Shown one piece after another: positions 25,306 through 33,531 of a DNA stretch of 55,423 nucleotides; the stretch's first letter is position 1; every line of letters starts with the position of its first letter. This stretch comes from Clostridia bacterium (GTDB taxonomy: Bacteria > Bacillota > Clostridia > Oscillospirales > Acutalibacteraceae): positions 1-55,423 of the forward strand of contig JAFSYM010000035.1 of NCBI GenBank assembly GCA_017450005.1, written 5' to 3'. Position numbers and translations under genes: made by a program. The notes beneath the pieces were generated by a model. That model was not told where the DNA came from. It ran no database searches and was given only the letters and a program-made list of their open reading frames with translations.

Positions 25306-25585
25306 AGATCACCACTCCTGTCTGTTCGATCTCTTTCGCAACCGGAGAAGCCTTCTGCACATGCGTAACATCCAAAAGATCGACGCTCCTGCCGGATATT
25401 TCGCTGAGTTCATCCAGTAACCCGACGAAACGCAAACCGCGCAGGCCGCTGTCCACCAACAAGTCGATATCGCTGTTCTCTGTTGCGCAGCCTTTCGCAA
25501 ACGAACCGAAAAGAATCGCCTTGTGCACCTTGTATTTTTTCAAAATCGGAAGAAACTGTGCGCGAATATCAGTAATTGTCGGCAT
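25295..25585 (-). CDS. mntA: MntA-like nucleotidyltransferase antitoxin
   Basis: A 96-residue minimal nucleotidyltransferase. The GSFAKGCATENSDIDLLVD segment (about residues 27-45) holds the G-S-x-x-x-G helix and the D-x-D metal pair; a third acidic position is expected in SVDLLDVTHV. It AMPylates and neutralises HepT. The start at 25585 is set by context and length; the frame is open far upstream but overlaps the kinase gene in another frame. It follows the Ser/Thr kinase gene by 20 bases, in the same direction, so it may be transcribed with the ftsW-pbp-kinase operon. Confidence 0.9.
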   Translation of the reverse strand: MPTITDIRAQFLPILKKYKVHKAILFGSFAKGCATENSDIDLLVDSGLRGLRFVGLLDELSEISGRSVDLLDVTHVQKASPVAKEIEQTGVVIYEA

Positions 25586-25605
25586 ATAGATTTTCCTCTC
25601 CTTCC

Positions 25606-28569
25606 TCAGGCGGCAGTGATGACCGCGTAGCAGCCTGCGTTCCAATTGTCGTCCCATCCGGACGGCGTGCCGAGCCAGCGTTTGAGCAGCGGATTCTTGA
25701 GGTATATTTTCTGCCGTGCCGTCCAGCCGTCGAACACATGCGTACCGAGCGTCTGCACCGTATCCTTGAGGTCGAACGACGCGATGCCCGTGCATCCCGC
25801 AAATGCGAAAGCGTCGATCCGCGATACGGAATCGGGCACAAGCACATTCTGCATGCCGCGGCAGTTATAGAAAGCGCGCGTGCCGATGTGCGTGAGCGTC
25901 GGCGGCAGCGATAGTCCGCCCAGCGCAGTACAACCGGAAAACGCCTCCTGCCCGATCGTGCGCAGTCCGTCCGGCAGCACGACCGCTTTGAGCGCAGTGC
26001 AGTCGCGGAACGTGGAGGCTTCTATGGTCGTCACGCCCAACGGGATGCGCACGTTCTCCAGAAGCGCGCATCCGCAGAAAGCGGATAAACCGAGTCTGCC
26101 GCATTTGACCGGAAGCTGCACCGTCTGCAGCGATATACACCCTTCAAACGCATGGCTGCCGATCGCCGAGGCCGCCGACAAATCGGCATGCGTCATCGAC
26201 GCGCAGCCGTAAAACGTCCAGTCCGGCACGGCTGCCGAGGCTGCGAACGTCACGTCCTGCAGCGCCGTACATCCGCGGAACACGCACACGCCGAGACTTT
26301 GCAGTGACGCCGGCACCATGATCTCGACCAGCTCCGAACAGCCAGCAAACGCCTCGTCGCCGATTGAAACAACCGTCGCGGGCAGATTGAGCATACGCAG
26401 CATCCCGCAGCCGCGGAACGCAAACGGGCCGATCGACTGCACGTCCATCGGCAGCGTGACGCTGGACAGCGCGGTGCAGTCCGCGAAGCAGTTCGCGCCG
26501 AGATAGGCAATGCCGCTGTCGATCTGTACGGTGCGGATCTGCCGGCGGAACAACAGCCACGGCACATTCTCCGCCGTGAAATCCCAAAGGTTTCCGTAGC
26601 CGGAAATCTGCAGAACGCCGCTCATCGGATCGTAGCTGTACTGCGCATTCTCGCCGCATTTGCCGCCGATCCGGTCGGAGTCGCCGAACCGCAGCGTCCC
26701 GAATCCGCGCTCTGTCTGTACCCATGCCGTCCCGTGTACAGGTGGCAGCGCCGCGCTGTACCGCGGCTCGACCACGGAATTGCCGGCCGTATCGGCATAG
26801 CCCCACAGTCCGGTTTCCTCGTCATAGACGGGCACATAGCCCTCGCTGAAAGAATACGGCGTTCCGTCCGGGAAGATACTGCCGTCGAACATGCGCCCGA
26901 ACAAATCCACGCCGTAGGCATTGCGGTACGTCCATTTGCCGTCCTCGTACAGTGCGCTCACGCCGCAGCAAAGCGGCGTTGCCTTTTCATAAGTCTGCTC
27001 GACAAGCAGAGAACCGCGCACAGCGATTCCGTAGGGCGGACCGCCCACCAGAAACGCGCCCTCCAAATCGTTTTGCGGGAAACGCTCACCGCCTGCCGTC
27101 ACACGGCAGAGCACGTCGGCAAACGCATAGCTGCTGTCCGAAAGATCGGGCACGCCCTGCGGCACAGTCTGCACGGCGGCCGTCGCGGGCGCATTGTTCT
27201 GCGCATCCCAGTATACCGCGCCGTCCAGCAGCAGGAGCTGCTGCTTTTCGTCCCAGACGATGGATGAACGCGTCGCGGGCAGGACGACCGTACCGTCCGA
27301 TGCGACCAGACCCAGCCGTCCGTTCTGCCGGAATACCGCATACGGAATGCACGCCTGTGCGCCGGACGACGTGTAAACCGGCGCCATTTGTTCCGGTGTA
27401 AAGCCGTCGTAATACGTCTCCTGCACGTCGAGCGGCTGCGGTGATTCCGTCGTCGTTTCGGCTGCGGCAGACGTGCCGGTCTGCGAATGCGGCTGCGGCG
27501 GTTTGTTACGTCCGGACAGTGCAATCACCGCAACAATGACCACGGCCAGGAGCACAACGACAGAGGCTATGATCGGAAGCAGCCGTTTTTTTCTGTTCGG
27601 TTCTGTTTCTTCGTCCGGCTGCAGCGCCTGCAGAAATGCGTCGGCGGTCGGGTAACGATCCTCCGGCCGCAGCGACAGCGCGCGCAAGAGCGCTTTCTGC
27701 ACCTGCTGCGGCAGCGCACAGCCCGTCTCGTCCGGCTTTTGCAGCGTGTCGTCTTTTATACGCTGCATTGCGTCCGGCGGCACAATGCCGGTCAGCATTT
27801 TATACAGTGTCGCCGCCGCGCCGAACACGTCGGTCCACGGTCCGGCAAGCATATAATTCACATACTGCTCCGGGGGCGCGTACCCGTGCTTGAGCACGAC
27901 GGAAAGCTCCGGGCTGTCCTGCATCAGTTCAAACTGCGCGGAACCGAAATCGAGCAGCTTGACGCGCCCGTCGCTGCACAGAAAAATATTGTCCGGCGAT
28001 ATATCCCGGTGCAGCAGTCCGTTCCGATGCACCTCGTCGAGCGTGCGCAGTACCGGTGCCAGAATCTCCATCGCCTCGTCGAACGACATGGTGCGGCACT
28101 GCGCCAGACGCGCCTTGAGTGTCTGGCCGCTCAGATACTCCATCACGGCGTAGCCGGTACCGTTCGTCTCGACGTAGTCCGTGATTTCGCTGATGCACTC
28201 CGTCTGCGTCAGGCGGCGCAGCGCTGCCGTCTCCTCGCCGAAGCGGCGCAGTCCCTTTTCAAACAACGCGCGTCCCTGCGGCGAATAAAACTGCACCGTA
28301 TCGTCGCCCGCGCGGTGATGCGCAAATGCGCTGGGCATAAATTCCTTGATCGTGACGCGCATCTGCCCGACCTCGTCCCAGCCGATATAGGTAATACCAA
28401 AAGACCCCAGGCCAAGCGCCTGTCCGATCACATACCGATCGCACAGCACCGAGCCGGGCGGAAGATGATTTCGATTAAATGTGGCTGCACGCCGGTCATA
28501 TCCGCAGTGCGGACACGGTTCATCCGGCACGGGAAGCTCCCGCATGCAGCCGAAACAACGCGTAAACAT
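25606..28569 (-). CDS. Membrane Ser/Thr protein kinase with WG-like and LRR ectodomain
   Basis: A 987-residue receptor-like kinase. Residues 5-22 are a zinc ribbon (CFGC, CPHC). About 44-315 form a Hanks-type kinase: glycine loop ALGLGSFGITY (51-61), Lys75 in TIKEF, HRDISPDNIF (187-196) and DFG (207-209). A membrane segment lies at about 329-352. Outside follow a Thr/Pro linker, WG-like repeats (about 380-640, e.g. GLWGYADTAGNSVVEPRYSA), an entry module QYSYDPMSGVLQISGYGNL and BspA-type leucine-rich repeats to about 960. The kinase is catalytically complete. LRR-type sensing domains replace the PASTA repeats of classical PknB/Stk1. It is third in the ftsW-pbp-kinase run with 10-bp spacing, the neighbourhood in which cell-wall kinases are found in many Gram-positives. 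GGGGGAG precedes the ATG. Confidence 0.9.
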   Translation of the reverse strand: MFTRCFGCMRELPVPDEPCPHCGYDRRAATFNRNHLPPGSVLCDRYVIGQALGLGSFGITYIGWDEVGQMRVTIKEFMPSAFAHHRAGDDTVQFYSPQGRALFEKGLRRFGEETAALRRLTQTECISEITDYVETNGTGYAVMEYLSGQTLKARLAQCRTMSFDEAMEILAPVLRTLDEVHRNGLLHRDISPDNIFLCSDGRVKLLDFGSAQFELMQDSPELSVVLKHGYAPPEQYVNYMLAGPWTDVFGAAATLYKMLTGIVPPDAMQRIKDDTLQKPDETGCALPQQVQKALLRALSLRPEDRYPTADAFLQALQPDEETEPNRKKRLLPIIASVVVLLAVVIVAVIALSGRNKPPQPHSQTGTSAAAETTTESPQPLDVQETYYDGFTPEQMAPVYTSSGAQACIPYAVFRQNGRLGLVASDGTVVLPATRSSIVWDEKQQLLLLDGAVYWDAQNNAPATAAVQTVPQGVPDLSDSSYAFADVLCRVTAGGERFPQNDLEGAFLVGGPPYGIAVRGSLLVEQTYEKATPLCCGVSALYEDGKWTYRNAYGVDLFGRMFDGSIFPDGTPYSFSEGYVPVYDEETGLWGYADTAGNSVVEPRYSAALPPVHGTAWVQTERGFGTLRFGDSDRIGGKCGENAQYSYDPMSGVLQISGYGNLWDFTAENVPWLLFRRQIRTVQIDSGIAYLGANCFADCTALSSVTLPMDVQSIGPFAFRGCGMLRMLNLPATVVSIGDEAFAGCSELVEIMVPASLQSLGVCVFRGCTALQDVTFAASAAVPDWTFYGCASMTHADLSAASAIGSHAFEGCISLQTVQLPVKCGRLGLSAFCGCALLENVRIPLGVTTIEASTFRDCTALKAVVLPDGLRTIGQEAFSGCTALGGLSLPPTLTHIGTRAFYNCRGMQNVLVPDSVSRIDAFAFAGCTGIASFDLKDTVQTLGTHVFDGWTARQKIYLKNPLLKRWLGTPSGWDDNWNAGCYAVITAA

Positions 28570-28579
28570 GGGTCTCCCC

Positions 28580-29950
28580 CTATTGAATCTTATTCTGCAG
28601 CAGCGACTGCATCACGGCGTTGGCCGTATTCATGGCCACGCCAGAACCGTAACCCGCGTTCTCCGCCACGACCACAACGGCCAGCGGCAGATCCGCGCGC
28701 TGCGAAAAGCCGACGAACCAGGAGTGCGACGTTTTGCCGTCGAGCTCTGCCGTACCGGTCTTGCCGCACATCTGCAGATTCGGGAAGCGGTTATCGCCGT
28801 ACTGCTCCGTCACGTTGGAGCGCAGTATTTTCTGCAGCGTCTGTGCATAACCCGCCGATATGCTGATAGACGAATTGCGGGTGATCGCCCGGTAGACCGT
28901 CACGCCGGACGGACTCTGCATGGAGCGGATCACCTGCGGCTGCACGCCCTGACCGCCGTTGGCTATCGCGCCGACGATCATCATCAGGTGGCAGGGATTG
29001 ACAAGCGTCTCGTACTGCCCGACGCCCGCCCATGCCAGTTCAAGCTCGGATGCGTTCTGCAGCTTCAGACTGCTGACGGCAAGCTGAATACCGTCTGTTT
29101 TGATCGGCGTATTGAACGCCAGCTCCCGTGCGGTGGCAGACAGCTTCTCTTTGCCGAGAAGAAGCGCGATCTGGGCAAATGCGCAGTTGCAGGACTTGTT
29201 CAGTGCGGCCTGAAAGCCGATTTCGCCGTGCGTGCCCATGCAGACCACTTCGCTCCCGCCGACACGCATGCGGCCGTTACAGGTGAAGGTGCGCGTCGCA
29301 ATGTCCGGAATATTCTCCAGCGCACTGAGCGCGGTCACAATCTTCATCGTGGAGCCGGGCGTATACACGCCGGAAAACAGGCGGTTGAGATAAACGCCGT
29401 CGAGCTTCTCCGGATCGGACGGCGGATCGTTCACATCGAATGAAGGCGCCGATACGCTGCACACGAGCGCACCGGTTTTGTAGTTGAACACGCCGACCGT
29501 GCCGTTGTAGCCGGAAAGCGCATTCCATGCAGCCACACAGGCGTCGGCGGAAACGGCCAGTGTCAGATCGTTGCCGCGGCCGTACTTCTGAATGGAGTAG
29601 ATGCCGTCCACCAGATTGTAGCCGGACAGACGGCTCTTGTATGCAGCGTGCGCGCCGGTGGAAATCATGCCCAGCGGATCGCCGACAATATGCAGTGTCG
29701 CCTTGCGCACCGAGCGGCTGTCGCTGAACACGCGACGACCGTTCTGCGTTTGGGCCAGCGTTTTGCCGCGCGTATCAAAGATCGTACCCGCCGTGGACAG
29801 TCTGCCCGCCGTGAACAGATGTGAATTGGCGCGGTTGGACGACCACGCCGCGCCGTGCACGACGAACATATACACGAGCAGCACCGCGCCCGCGAGAAAT
29901 GCGATAATCACCGGGATCAGCGCATACCCGCGTCTGGTTGTTTTGTTCAT
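28580..29950 (-). CDS. Class B penicillin-binding protein (PbpA/FtsI type)
   Basis: A 456-residue transpeptidase that crosslinks peptidoglycan. An N-terminal membrane anchor is at about 10-32. The catalytic motifs are S-x-x-K as PGSTMKI (Ser200), S-x-N as KSCNCAF (253-255) and K-T-G as CGKTGTAEL (397-399). It is shorter than FtsI/PBP2 because the N-terminal pedestal is small, like the PbpA proteins paired with RodA/FtsW in Actinobacteria. The gene lies 4 bases behind the FtsW gene and 10 before the kinase gene, so the polymerase-crosslinker pair is co-expressed with its likely regulator. Confidence 0.93.
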   Translation of the reverse strand: MNKTTRRGYALIPVIIAFLAGAVLLVYMFVVHGAAWSSNRANSHLFTAGRLSTAGTIFDTRGKTLAQTQNGRRVFSDSRSVRKATLHIVGDPLGMISTGAHAAYKSRLSGYNLVDGIYSIQKYGRGNDLTLAVSADACVAAWNALSGYNGTVGVFNYKTGALVCSVSAPSFDVNDPPSDPEKLDGVYLNRLFSGVYTPGSTMKIVTALSALENIPDIATRTFTCNGRMRVGGSEVVCMGTHGEIGFQAALNKSCNCAFAQIALLLGKEKLSATARELAFNTPIKTDGIQLAVSSLKLQNASELELAWAGVGQYETLVNPCHLMMIVGAIANGGQGVQPQVIRSMQSPSGVTVYRAITRNSSISISAGYAQTLQKILRSNVTEQYGDNRFPNLQMCGKTGTAELDGKTSHSWFVGFSQRADLPLAVVVVAENAGYGSGVAMNTANAVMQSLLQNKIQ

Positions 29951-29954
29951 GCGC

Positions 29955-31259
29955 TCACCCCTTTCTCCTTCTGCCTCGATAGGGCTTGACGTCGCCGATA
30001 TTGAAGCTCACGCTCTTGATGAACGCAAACAGCGACCACGCGCAGATCAGGCTTGTGCCGCCGCGGCTGATGAACGGCAGCGTCACGCCCGTCATGGGCA
30101 GCAGATCGGTGATGCCGAACACATTCAGCGCAAGCTGAAACAGCAGCATGCCTGCCGCAGACACGGCGGCGATCGAGTAAAACGTCGAGGAGCTTTTGCG
30201 CGCGCCGCGCACGGCGTAAACCGCGACAAACGCAAACACGAACAGGATCAGGATGCCCAGAAGCAGTCCCATCTCCTCGCACACCATGCCGAACACCAGA
30301 TCGGTGGACGCGGCAAAAACGTTGCGCAGCTTTCCGTTGCCGACGCCCAGTCCGAGCAGACCGCCGCTGGCCGAATAGATTAGCACGCGCGTCTGCTGGA
30401 AACCCTTGTCGTTGACGTATTCCCAGATGTGGCGATAGGTCGCAAAGCGGTTGGCCACATAGGGCTTGAAGTAGATAATCAGAATCGCGCCCATCAGTGC
30501 GCCAGCGCTGATGAGGATCAGCGTGCGGAAGTCGCCCGAACGCATGAACGCAATGATGATGAACGTGAAGAAAAAGATCAGCGCGGCGCCGAAGTCGCGC
30601 ATCAGGAACAGCGCGCCAACACAGCCGATGGAAAAGATCACATATTTGGTCAGTGATCGGGTCGCTGTCAGCTTTTCGAGCGTGGCCGCGCCCACAAAGA
30701 TAAACGCCACCTTCACAAGCTCCGACGGCTGGAAGGAAAACGAACCGAGTGAGATCCAGTTGAGCGCGCCGTTGGTCGTCTTTGCCAGCAGCAGATTCAG
30801 CACCAGCAGTCCCACTGCCGCCACCGCCAGCGGCATGCGCAGAAACATGGCACGCTCCGTGCTGCGCAGCAAAAAGGTCAGCACAGCAAAACTCAGTACG
30901 CCCAGTCCGATGGCAATCGCCTGCTTGACGGCGTATGTTTCATGAATGCTCGCACAGATCGTCAGCCCGATACCGGACAGGAAAAAGGCGAGAATCTCCA
31001 GCGGAAAGTCATCCCGCTGCGTAATAATATGCGCCAGAAAAAGATAGAACCACTCCGCTAAAATATAGATACCGAACACCATTCCGAGCGTTTCGTTCAG
31101 CTCTCCCCCGGCGAACGCCACGGGAAAGAACGAAAACACCTGAAACATCGTAATGAGCAGCAGCATCCATCCCCAACGGAACGGTTTGCGTCGGGGCGCT
31201 GTTCTTGCCGCATCCGGCGCGGGGACATCCCGCGAGATCGGCCGATCCATACTCGCCAT
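29955..31259 (-). CDS. FtsW/RodA/SpoVE family peptidoglycan polymerase
   Basis: A 434-residue SEDS-family membrane protein with about ten hydrophobic segments; it polymerises lipid II into glycan strands. Family landmarks include ALNWISLGSFSFQPSELVKV (about 176-195, the conserved W-x-x-LG...QPSE loop), the FEARLY-like MRDFGAALIFFFTF region and LPFISRGGTSLI near 405. The N-terminal tail to about residue 28 is polar. It is first in the operon and teams with the class B PBP directly downstream. Which of FtsW, RodA or SpoVE it corresponds to cannot be decided from sequence alone. Confidence 0.92.
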   Translation of the reverse strand: MASMDRPISRDVPAPDAARTAPRRKPFRWGWMLLLITMFQVFSFFPVAFAGGELNETLGMVFGIYILAEWFYLFLAHIITQRDDFPLEILAFFLSGIGLTICASIHETYAVKQAIAIGLGVLSFAVLTFLLRSTERAMFLRMPLAVAAVGLLVLNLLLAKTTNGALNWISLGSFSFQPSELVKVAFIFVGAATLEKLTATRSLTKYVIFSIGCVGALFLMRDFGAALIFFFTFIIIAFMRSGDFRTLILISAGALMGAILIIYFKPYVANRFATYRHIWEYVNDKGFQQTRVLIYSASGGLLGLGVGNGKLRNVFAASTDLVFGMVCEEMGLLLGILILFVFAFVAVYAVRGARKSSSTFYSIAAVSAAGMLLFQLALNVFGITDLLPMTGVTLPFISRGGTSLICAWSLFAFIKSVSFNIGDVKPYRGRRRKG

Positions 31260-31295
31260 GGGTTCTCCTTTCTGATAGTTGTGTTTTGATATATA

Positions 31296-31324
31296 ATTAT
31301 ACTACATTCTGCCCTGTCTGTAAA
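31296..31324 (-). promoter_or_regulatory. Predicted promoter of the ftsW-pbp-kinase operon
   Basis: Minus strand: -35 TTTACA (31319-31324), a 17-bp spacer, and -10 TATAAT (31296-31301). The ATG at 31259 follows with AAAGGAG in the leader. It is divergent from the promoter at 31368. Confidence 0.8.
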
Positions 31325-31367
31325 GAAAAACATTTTGCGTTTTCCTGCAATCTCAACGATTGTTGTA

Positions 31368-31396
31368 TTGATTCCGTCGACAGTATCTGCTATAAT
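31368..31396 (+). promoter_or_regulatory. Predicted promoter of the membrane/small-peptide gene cluster
   Basis: -35 TTGATT (31368-31373), a 17-bp spacer and consensus -10 TATAAT (31391-31396). An in-frame ATG overlaps this -10 box, so it cannot be the translation start; GTG at 31437 with AGGAG is the better start. Confidence 0.82.
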
Positions 31397-31436
31397 GGAC
31401 GAAAAGTCTGTCTGTATCGTAAAGGAGCTGCATGGT

Positions 31437-32285
31437 GTGAAGCAACACATTCGGGCATATTTTGACACGATCTTCAGCAATGTAAAGAAATGGGAACTGG
31501 TCTACTGGTGGATTCTGCGCGGCCTGATGATTTTCGCGCTGATCGACACATTGGTGCGCGGCCGTAACTACAACGGCAGCAATCCGCCGATTCAGATTGC
31601 GGCCAATCTTGTGGGCATGTTCGCCTACGAGATTATCCAGCTTTTCCCGAAAAAGAGCCGCCTTCGCCTGTTTTCCCCGCGTTTTCAGAACATCACGGCG
31701 CTGGGTTTTCTGCTCGGATCGTTCGGCGGCGCATACCTCAACCTGTATTACATCCTGCCGATGTATGACAAGATCCTGCATGCCACCGGCACTGCGGAGG
31801 GCGTCTATATCGGCTACGAATTTGTCTGCGCGACACAGCTCAAGCTCAAAAAAACATGTCCGCCGCAAATTGCCGCATTGTGTGCGCTCGGTTTCGGATT
31901 CCTGCTGGCAAACGGCTGGGAGCTGTTTGAGTTCACCTACGACCAGTTTTTCGGCGGCGATGCGCAGCACTGGAATTTAGCGCTCGCGCTGGAGGAAGCC
32001 GGCGGCAACTGGCGCAATATTTTCCAGATGTTCCCTGTACGCGACTACGAGATATTCCGCATGCGCTTCTCTCTCATGGACACGATGGCCGACATCGTGA
32101 TGAACTGCGTCGGCGGCGGAATCATGTACGTCGTGCTGCGCCTGTTCCCTTATCGACACAGAGGCGCGGGCGACATCAACCGCATGATCGAGGCATCCGA
32201 AAAAGCTGCGCAGCAGGCGCAGGAAGCCTTGACAAGTGATGCCGATGCGGCGTATAATGCACGCGAAAGGAGTGTTATCTCATGA
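31437..32285 (+). CDS. Polytopic membrane protein of unknown function
   Basis: A 282-residue protein with about six hydrophobic segments (roughly residues 20-38, 50-68, 82-105, 148-166, 215-235, plus a weaker one). Conserved-looking features are NLYYILPMYDKILHATGTAE, GWELFEFTYDQ and SLMDTMADIVMNCVGGGIMY, where His, Asp and Glu lie in or beside membrane segments. This recalls DUF2238-like integral membrane proteins; the match is from memory and is uncertain. The start is GTG at 31437 (AGGAG nine bases upstream). The tail is helical and charged. It heads an operon with very small exported proteins and overlaps the first by four bases, so it could serve as their partner or exporter; this is inference. 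Confidence 0.72.
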   Translation: MKQHIRAYFDTIFSNVKKWELVYWWILRGLMIFALIDTLVRGRNYNGSNPPIQIAANLVGMFAYEIIQLFPKKSRLRLFSPRFQNITALGFLLGSFGGAYLNLYYILPMYDKILHATGTAEGVYIGYEFVCATQLKLKKTCPPQIAALCALGFGFLLANGWELFEFTYDQFFGGDAQHWNLALALEEAGGNWRNIFQMFPVRDYEIFRMRFSLMDTMADIVMNCVGGGIMYVVLRLFPYRHRGAGDINRMIEASEKAAQQAQEALTSDADAAYNARERSVIS

Positions 32286-32572
32286 ATCTGAAGAAGAAAA
32301 TTGCCGTTCTTGCCTGCACCGCATTGCTGATGCTCGGCCTGTCAGTCTTCGCTTTTGCCGAGGAAGGCGCTGCGGACACCAGCACACTGGGCGATCTGAT
32401 GACGCTGCTGAATCCCGAAAACGTGGACTACCTGCGTGTATTCACCATTCTGATCACAACGGTCGTCACGTTCGTGCGCATGTTTTTCGGCGCGCTGATC
32501 GGCACCGGCGACAGGGATATGATTGGCCGCTTGCTGCAGGCGCTGAAAAATCTGATCCCGAGCGGAAAATAA
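32282..32572 (+). CDS. Small exported hydrophobic protein
   Basis: A 96-residue protein of unknown family. A clear signal peptide (about 1-26, ending AFA) is followed by a short acidic stretch, then a long hydrophobic segment VDYLRVFTILITTVVTFVRM (about 51-70) and a basic amphipathic end (LLQALKNLIPSGK). Its start overlaps the stop of the membrane protein (ATGA). The hydrophobic segment resembles that of the 70-residue protein at 32876 (both have ILxTxVxTFxR). It could be a membrane-inserting peptide or a small membrane-protein regulator. A strong terminator follows. Confidence 0.7.
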   Translation: MNLKKKIAVLACTALLMLGLSVFAFAEEGAADTSTLGDLMTLLNPENVDYLRVFTILITTVVTFVRMFFGALIGTGDRDMIGRLLQALKNLIPSGK

Positions 32573-32579
32573 AAAGACC

Positions 32580-32617
32580 GTCAACCGGAAACGGCGCATA
32601 TTTCCGGTTGACTTTTT
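32580..32617 (+). terminator. Intrinsic terminator
   Basis: Arms GTCAACCGGAAA (32580-32591) and TTTCCGGTTGAC (32601-32612) pair perfectly over 12 bp, followed by five T. The right arm and T-run overlap the -35 box of the next promoter. Confidence 0.93.
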
Positions 32618-32636
32618 GATTTGTTCGTACTATAAT
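32608..32636 (+). promoter_or_regulatory. Predicted promoter overlapping a terminator
   Basis: -35 TTGACT (32608-32613), a 17-bp spacer and -10 TATAAT (32631-32636). The -35 hexamer is part of the preceding terminator stem and T-run. Confidence 0.8.
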
Positions 32637-32674
32637 AGAGTTTGATATTTCATGCGGAGCGGAGGCGATCGCAA

Positions 32675-32863
32675 ATGGCAGTCAAAAAATCCGTCGTTTA
32701 CGACAAGCTGTTCCGCTGTGCATGTGTGTCGGTTGTGCTCGCTACCGTGGGATGGGGGATTTATGCCGCGCTGTCCGACAGCGGCTTGATCTCCAGGGCA
32801 GCGATCATCTCGCCGGACAGTGAAGTGGGAAAGGTCATTTCCTACATCCGAGAAAATCTATAG
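32675..32863 (+). CDS. Small single-pass membrane protein
   Basis: A 62-residue protein of unknown family with a basic start (MAVKKSVVYDKLF) and one hydrophobic segment (about 15-36), then a short polar end. There is no signal-peptidase site, so it is probably anchored. The ATG at 32675 follows GGAGG at 32661. It lies 12 bases ahead of the next small gene, so the two are co-transcribed. Confidence 0.6.
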   Translation: MAVKKSVVYDKLFRCACVSVVLATVGWGIYAALSDSGLISRAAIISPDSEVGKVISYIRENL

Positions 32864-32875
32864 GAGGTACTTATC

Positions 32876-33088
32876 ATGAAGAAGATCATTTCCGTGATGC
32901 TCTGCATCGCCATGATGTTCACGTTCCTGACCGTGATCTCCTCCGCTGCAGACGGTGCTGCGGCCGGCACGGAGACCATTTGGGACATGATCGTCAAACT
33001 GCTCAGCAGCGCTGACTGGTCCGCGATCCTCAAGATCCTGACCATCACCGTGCAGACGTTCCTGCGCGTCATCGGCGCCGCCGCATAA
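32876..33088 (+). CDS. Very small exported hydrophobic peptide
   Basis: A 70-residue protein: signal peptide about 1-25 (ending SSA), then about 45 residues with a hydrophobic stretch SADWSAILKILTITVQTFLR near the end, finishing IGAAA. After cleavage a peptide of about 45 residues would remain. It is related in its hydrophobic part to the 96-residue protein at 32282. A good AGGAGG lies upstream. No known bacteriocin leader or double-Gly motif is seen, so a bacteriocin is only a possibility. Confidence 0.65.
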   Translation: MKKIISVMLCIAMMFTFLTVISSAADGAAAGTETIWDMIVKLLSSADWSAILKILTITVQTFLRVIGAAA

Positions 33089-33100
33089 GAAAGGAGAGCA

Positions 33101-33439
33101 ATGAGTATGAAGAAGATTCTTGCAGCATTTCTCTGCGCGGTCATGATGGCTGTTATGATTCCGTCGTTCTTTGCCTCGGCAGCTCCGGCACCCGTACAGG
33201 AAGCCGTTGTCGTCGCCGCGGCTGACACCGGCAGCACAGGCCAGGTCGACAATTCCCTTGCCGATCCGCTCACGCTGATCACACAGTTCATCGAGCTTTG
33301 GGGCGGTCTGTTCAAGACGATTGTCGGTTCCGACGTGTGGCAGAACTTCCTGCCCGCGCTCAAGAAGGTGCTTTCGCTGGTTTCCATCGGCGATTTCTTC
33401 AAGACGATCGGCGCCCTCTGGAACGACGTGCGCAAATAA
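33101..33439 (+). CDS. Small exported protein with amphipathic C-terminus
   Basis: A 112-residue protein of unknown family. A signal peptide covers about 1-28 (ending ASA). A Val/Ala-rich stretch leads to an amphipathic helical part: LITQFIELWGGLFKTIVG and FLPALKKVLSLVSIGDFFKT, ending GALWNDVRK. AAGGAG lies upstream of two ATGs (33101 and 33107); either may be used. It is last of the small-protein run and ends at a terminator. The C-terminal pattern of alternating Phe/Lys/Ile faces resembles the ends of the proteins at 36110 and 49993. Confidence 0.68.
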   Translation: MSMKKILAAFLCAVMMAVMIPSFFASAAPAPVQEAVVVAAADTGSTGQVDNSLADPLTLITQFIELWGGLFKTIVGSDVWQNFLPALKKVLSLVSIGDFFKTIGALWNDVRK

Positions 33440-33453
33440 TTCCTGCATCCTCG

Positions 33454-33485
33454 CAGAGCATCGCAGCGCGGTGCTCTGTTTTTTT
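33454..33485 (+). terminator. Intrinsic terminator after the small-protein cluster
   Basis: Arms CAGAGCA (33454-33460) and TGCTCTG (33472-33478), then seven T. Confidence 0.85.
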
Positions 33486-33531
33486 GTGCGCGCGCTGCAC
33501 ATACTAATCCCGAATGAAAGGATGTGCTGTC

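Noticed and set aside
31395..31434. ATG at 31395 as start of the membrane protein
   Set aside because: It overlaps the -10 box TATAAT, so it would not be transcribed; GTG at 31437 with AGGAG is better.
32876..33088. Classical class II bacteriocin
   Set aside because: No double-Gly leader, no YGNGV-type motif and no peptidase-ABC transporter nearby; a plain signal peptide instead.
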